Shown here in pieces: positions 20,001 to 21,451 of a DNA stretch of 21,451 nucleotides. Under the pieces are notes generated by a model. The model had not been told where the DNA came from. It made no database searches and saw only the letters and a list, made by a program, of their open reading frames with translations. Every line of letters starts with the position of its first letter. Position 1 is the stretch's first letter. Source of the DNA: an uncultured Faecalicatena sp. (GTDB taxonomy: Bacteria; Bacillota; Clostridia; Lachnospirales; Lachnospiraceae); assembly GCA_902489075.1 (NCBI GenBank), contig CABTYO010000032.1, positions 1 to 21,451 of the forward strand. Reading direction: 5' to 3'. Both the position numbers and the translations under genes were made by a program.

Positions 20001-21075
20001 CTACCTGTATTCCATGCTGGCCAATGCGAGTGGAAATGCCCTGGCCAATGCGAACGGAGATACAGTTGGTATTCCCAGAGATGTGGTCCTGATAAGGGCG
20101 AAACTATATGCAGCAGGCGAGACAACCAATCTTATGGATATGCAGGGCGTAGCAGTTGTTACGGACATAGATGCATTAACCCATGAAGAAATATTCAATC
20201 TGCTGACCAAGAATGGGGAAGTAAAGGGAATTTATAAGGAAGGGAACCAGCTGTATATATCGTTCACTTATGCAAAGGGAGGAACCTTAGTCTTAGGTGG
20301 TGCAAATAACGGGAATGGCGTAGTTAATATATATGATAATTCCGGAAATAGCATTGGTACAATAGATAATTCAGGAACATCTTTAACTGGAAATTTCAAA
20401 AGTCTGCATAAATATTTTCAGTATATTATAGAGACTCAGATCGCTAATGGAACTTTTTCAATGGCACGAAGCGGAACAGAATTTTTAAATATTTCTGTTA
20501 GCGGAATTAAATATTCTGATCTAACATTAGGGGATATGGTAAATATAGGAGCTTCCGGATGCAGGTTTAAAAATTTAATAGTATCCGGTGGTGGGGCAAG
20601 TATATCTGGTGCAACCTATATTAATGGGAATCTAGTTGTAGCGTCGGGGTACAGTAAAAATAAGATGGCAGATACAAAGGATTATGGGGATCGACTACTG
20701 TACTGTTATGAGACAGCCTCACCTTTGTTTGGAGATGTGGGGCAGGGGATGACTGATGAAAATGGTGAATGTTATGTATTTATAGATGACATATTCACCG
20801 AGACTGTGTCTTTGGACAGAAACTATCAAGTGTTTTTGCAGAAGGAAGAGTCGGGAGATTTATGGGTTAGCTTCAAAAGGGAAGATTTCTTTCTTGTAAA
20901 GGGAAGTCCTAATTTAAAATTTGCATGGGAGCTCAAAGCACGACAGAAAAAATGGGAAAGCGAAAGGCTGGAGATATTTGACAAGACGGAAAAAAGAGAT
21001 GAAGAGGTGGATTACGAAGAAATGGCAGCAAATATGGTGGCCAGTTTTTATGAAGGATTGGAGGTTATTTTATAA
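17083..21075 (+). CDS. Tail-tip / host-recognition protein with Ig-like domains (Tal-like N-terminus)
   Basis: A 1330-aa protein with ATG 17083 after AAGGTGATGGCAT. About 1-400 form the hub-like part (KATILLKNGTLLNVDDSKISQGG, then GVFNTDDPTSTPAILTLECLDNM, and GDAVVITDRKGNSYKTYLTNVTYS near 365-390). A short coiled coil follows near 405-440, and IDSGRIQVKDDDGNIIFLVDM near 510-530, common in tail fibres. About 570-900 are Ig-like beta segments separated by glycine-rich joints (KIKNGAPGDS 662-671, RDGEKGDAG 767-775, KGDSGAAG 894-901). The C-terminus from Y1190 (YSKNKMADTKDYGDRLLYCYETASPLFGDVG, then YQVFLQKEESGDLWVSFKREDFFLVKG) is a conserved trimerisation or end module of Firmicutes phage tails. 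No clear peptidoglycan hydrolase motif is seen, so 'Tal' is used for position only. Base composition turns AT-rich after about 20280. Confidence 0.88.
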   Translation: MINTTTEFKKALEKNSVCTKKATILLKNGTLLNVDDSKISQGGLKIDDGISNQKFDVGTAVVNKLTLNLNNRYDDFSGYDFTNAVVTVWVGKQLTDRIEWLKKGVFNTDDPTSTPAILTLECLDNMSKFDTAYDGGISFPATLQALVQHCCTQCGVLLADGQFPNYNYRIERDPFGDNSITYRAIIAYCVLLAGCYARCNTDGRLEFKWYDTAAFDGLIDGGVFDKTDADYYQTGDNLDGGNFTNYSSGDSADGGTFTEALPYHHIYSFSSLSVSTEDVVITGIRVTAVDSEDSTGKKVEGETYLCGVDGYILDVSGNPLIEAGKAKIVAEYLASRIVGMRFRPFTASAIGDPSWEAGDAVVITDRKGNSYKTYLTNVTYSTGGYASISCDADPPARHSADRYAEINKIVADIKKDNQQKLSEYAQYLDQMNQLAVNAMGYYETVDTQDDGSTVTYMHDKPKLSESTIVYKQSIDGFFWSQDGGKTWNGGIDKSGNAVMNVIAAMGLRADWIDSGRIQVKDDDGNIIFLVDMDTKKIIIAGDSVMIGGQNAVEALDEVRKEAKNARALQISLTNDYQGIPTDEKGHYSTIDAGTKVSVLYGHMDVSADCSYTLSESAGIAGIWDKAARTYTVTGLSTDNGWVDITVAYLSTFTVTKRFSVSKIKNGAPGDSPKLCAITGGQVIKYESGSSAPVPESLTLTAEYQNTTHGKWQYRNASGVWTDFVPVQTKTAITIPEDSSAWVGSTAVLRAVDTTQTAMDTITLAKLRDGEKGDAGTTGTGYTVLLSNESYVFAGNVTAAIAGSTSTDVTAFKNTVQIAATVTKIGNTTVSGNATGVATGFNGLTAAVTGNGTTACKISFTATSSLTTKNGSVPLTITVDGKTYTKYFSFSLSLKGDSGAAGRTYFIEPSTDILKRSQDNSINPNFVQFNSYYRDGSSATRTAYAGRWIIEETTDGNTWTTIYTSSANESSVKHYLYSMLANASGNALANANGDTVGIPRDVVLIRAKLYAAGETTNLMDMQGVAVVTDIDALTHEEIFNLLTKNGEVKGIYKEGNQLYISFTYAKGGTLVLGGANNGNGVVNIYDNSGNSIGTIDNSGTSLTGNFKSLHKYFQYIIETQIANGTFSMARSGTEFLNISVSGIKYSDLTLGDMVNIGASGCRFKNLIVSGGGASISGATYINGNLVVASGYSKNKMADTKDYGDRLLYCYETASPLFGDVGQGMTDENGECYVFIDDIFTETVSLDRNYQVFLQKEESGDLWVSFKREDFFLVKGSPNLKFAWELKARQKKWESERLEIFDKTEKRDEEVDYEEMAANMVASFYEGLEVIL
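20017..20064 (+). repeat. Short tandem repeat (2 x 24 bp) in the tail-tip gene
   Basis: CTGGCCAATGCGA starts both 20017-20040 and 20041-20064; the second halves differ at several positions. It encodes LANASGNA and LANANGDT. Confidence 0.6.
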
Positions 21076-21275
21076 TGAAAGTATTAACAAGTTTTACACA
21101 CTTTAAGACCGGGGAGGGCGACAGAATTTCGTATACTTACTCCGAAGTCGATGGTGATGGTAATGTATTGAGTCAACAGAATAAAGGGAATTTTATAATG
21201 CTTGATGATCAATTGAAAGATTGCGTAGAAACAATCAGCAGATTTATAAAAGAAAATAAACTGGGGGGCGAATAA
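21075..21275 (+). CDS. Small hypothetical phage protein (66 aa)
   Basis: ATG 21075 overlaps the tail-tip stop (TAATG), so translation is coupled; GGAGG at 21060-21064 provides a ribosome binding site. Sequence MKVLTSFTHFKTGEGDRISYTYSEVDGDGNVLSQQNKGNFIMLDDQLKDCVETISRFIKENK suggests a three-strand sheet then a helix, a compact soluble domain. Similar small genes sit after tail-fibre genes in Clostridia phages. I know of no function; a chaperone or baseplate accessory is possible by position. Confidence 0.7.
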   Translation: MKVLTSFTHFKTGEGDRISYTYSEVDGDGNVLSQQNKGNFIMLDDQLKDCVETISRFIKENKLGGE

Positions 21276-21276
21276 T

Positions 21277-21451
21277 ATGGGATTTTCAGGAATTGTAAAA
21301 CTGCTCGGGGATCTTGCAGAGCAGGCAACAATATCAGATAATGAGTATCTGGCGGTAGGGAATACTGATTTGAAGAAAATTAAGTTCAGCAATTTTATTA
21401 CACTGCTCAAAGATAAGCTGGGGATTAATACGCTAAACTCCACTTTAGCAG
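21277..21451 (+). CDS. Start of a further tail-appendage or accessory gene (partial)
   Basis: ATG 21277 with GGGGGG at 21263-21268 just upstream; the frame is open to the window edge (58 codons). The product starts MGFSGIVKLLGDLAEQATI, then SDNEYLAVGNTDLKKIKFSNFITLLKDKLG. A short N-terminal helix followed by 'EYLAVGxTDLKKIKFSxFI' is the kind of start seen in small phage tail-fibre or neck-fibre proteins, where it is followed by a coiled coil. Too little is visible to name it. It is co-directional with the tail genes and two bases from the preceding stop. Confidence 0.65.
   Translation, partial: MGFSGIVKLLGDLAEQATISDNEYLAVGNTDLKKIKFSNFITLLKDKLGINTLNSTLA

Noticed and set aside
17083..21075. 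Peptidoglycan hydrolase domain in the tail-tip protein
   Set aside because: No NlpC/P60, CHAP, lysozyme or M23 motif could be seen; beta-rich Ig-like sequence instead.
1..21451. CRISPR arrays, tRNA genes, attachment sites, IS elements
   Set aside because: No regularly spaced repeats, no recognisable tRNA fold or CCA-type ends, no transposase frame or terminal repeats found by reading both strands.

Overview
The window is the late (packaging, head and tail) region of a tailed phage or prophage of siphovirus type, almost certainly from a low-to-middle-GC Firmicute of the Clostridia (a Lachnospiraceae-like gut host is my best guess). The grounds are strong AGGAGG ribosome binding sites, near-exclusive use of one strand, overlapping start and stop codons, and the fixed order small terminase - large terminase - portal - MuF - scaffold - capsid - connectors - tail tube - tail chaperones - tape measure - tail tip. 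There is no tail sheath gene, and the long tape measure (1217 aa) indicates a long non-contractile tail. No integrase, repressor, lysis gene, tRNA, rRNA, IS element or CRISPR array is present, so the prophage state itself is inferred.

Left part (1-2580): the tail end of an unidentified gene, then an AT-rich accessory gene (175-687, DUF2441-like) with its own promoter and terminator. Three small coupled phage genes follow, ending in an ArpU/sigma-region-4-like late regulator (1098-1514). Directly downstream lies a palindrome-rich promoter, a roughly 90-nt leader and a strong GAAA-loop terminator. Next comes a second AT-rich accessory cassette (1701-2553): a two-helix membrane protein and a partner of unknown function, again with its own promoter and terminator.

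Middle part (2602-12181): packaging and head genes. A small cysteine-rich gene lies on the opposite strand between the large terminase and the portal (4602-4799) and has its own promoter. The MuF head protein carries an extra C-terminal domain with an HERVH zincin-like motif and overlaps a zinc-ribbon gene, an arrangement like phage-borne MuF toxins or polyvalent proteins with a partner gene. A 14-residue basic peptide with an excellent ribosome binding site lies between two terminator-like hairpins just before the scaffold gene.

Right part (12200-21451): tail chaperones with a likely -1 frameshift on T7, the tape measure, a small tail-tip protein, a 1330-aa tail-tip/host-recognition protein with Ig-like segments and a composition break near its C-terminus, one small gene, and the start of a further gene cut by the window edge.

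The most striking overall pattern is that the terminase-to-tail operon contains several hairpin-plus-U-tract sequences and no obvious promoter of its own just before the small terminase. Read with the late regulator, promoter, short leader and terminator at 1098-1636, this resembles in layout (not in homology) the lambda Q / pR' / tR' late switch, and suggests antitermination or tuned partial termination. No stretch longer than about 300 bases is without a gene; the longest gaps (688-803, 1515-1700, 8199-8337) hold the regulatory elements listed.
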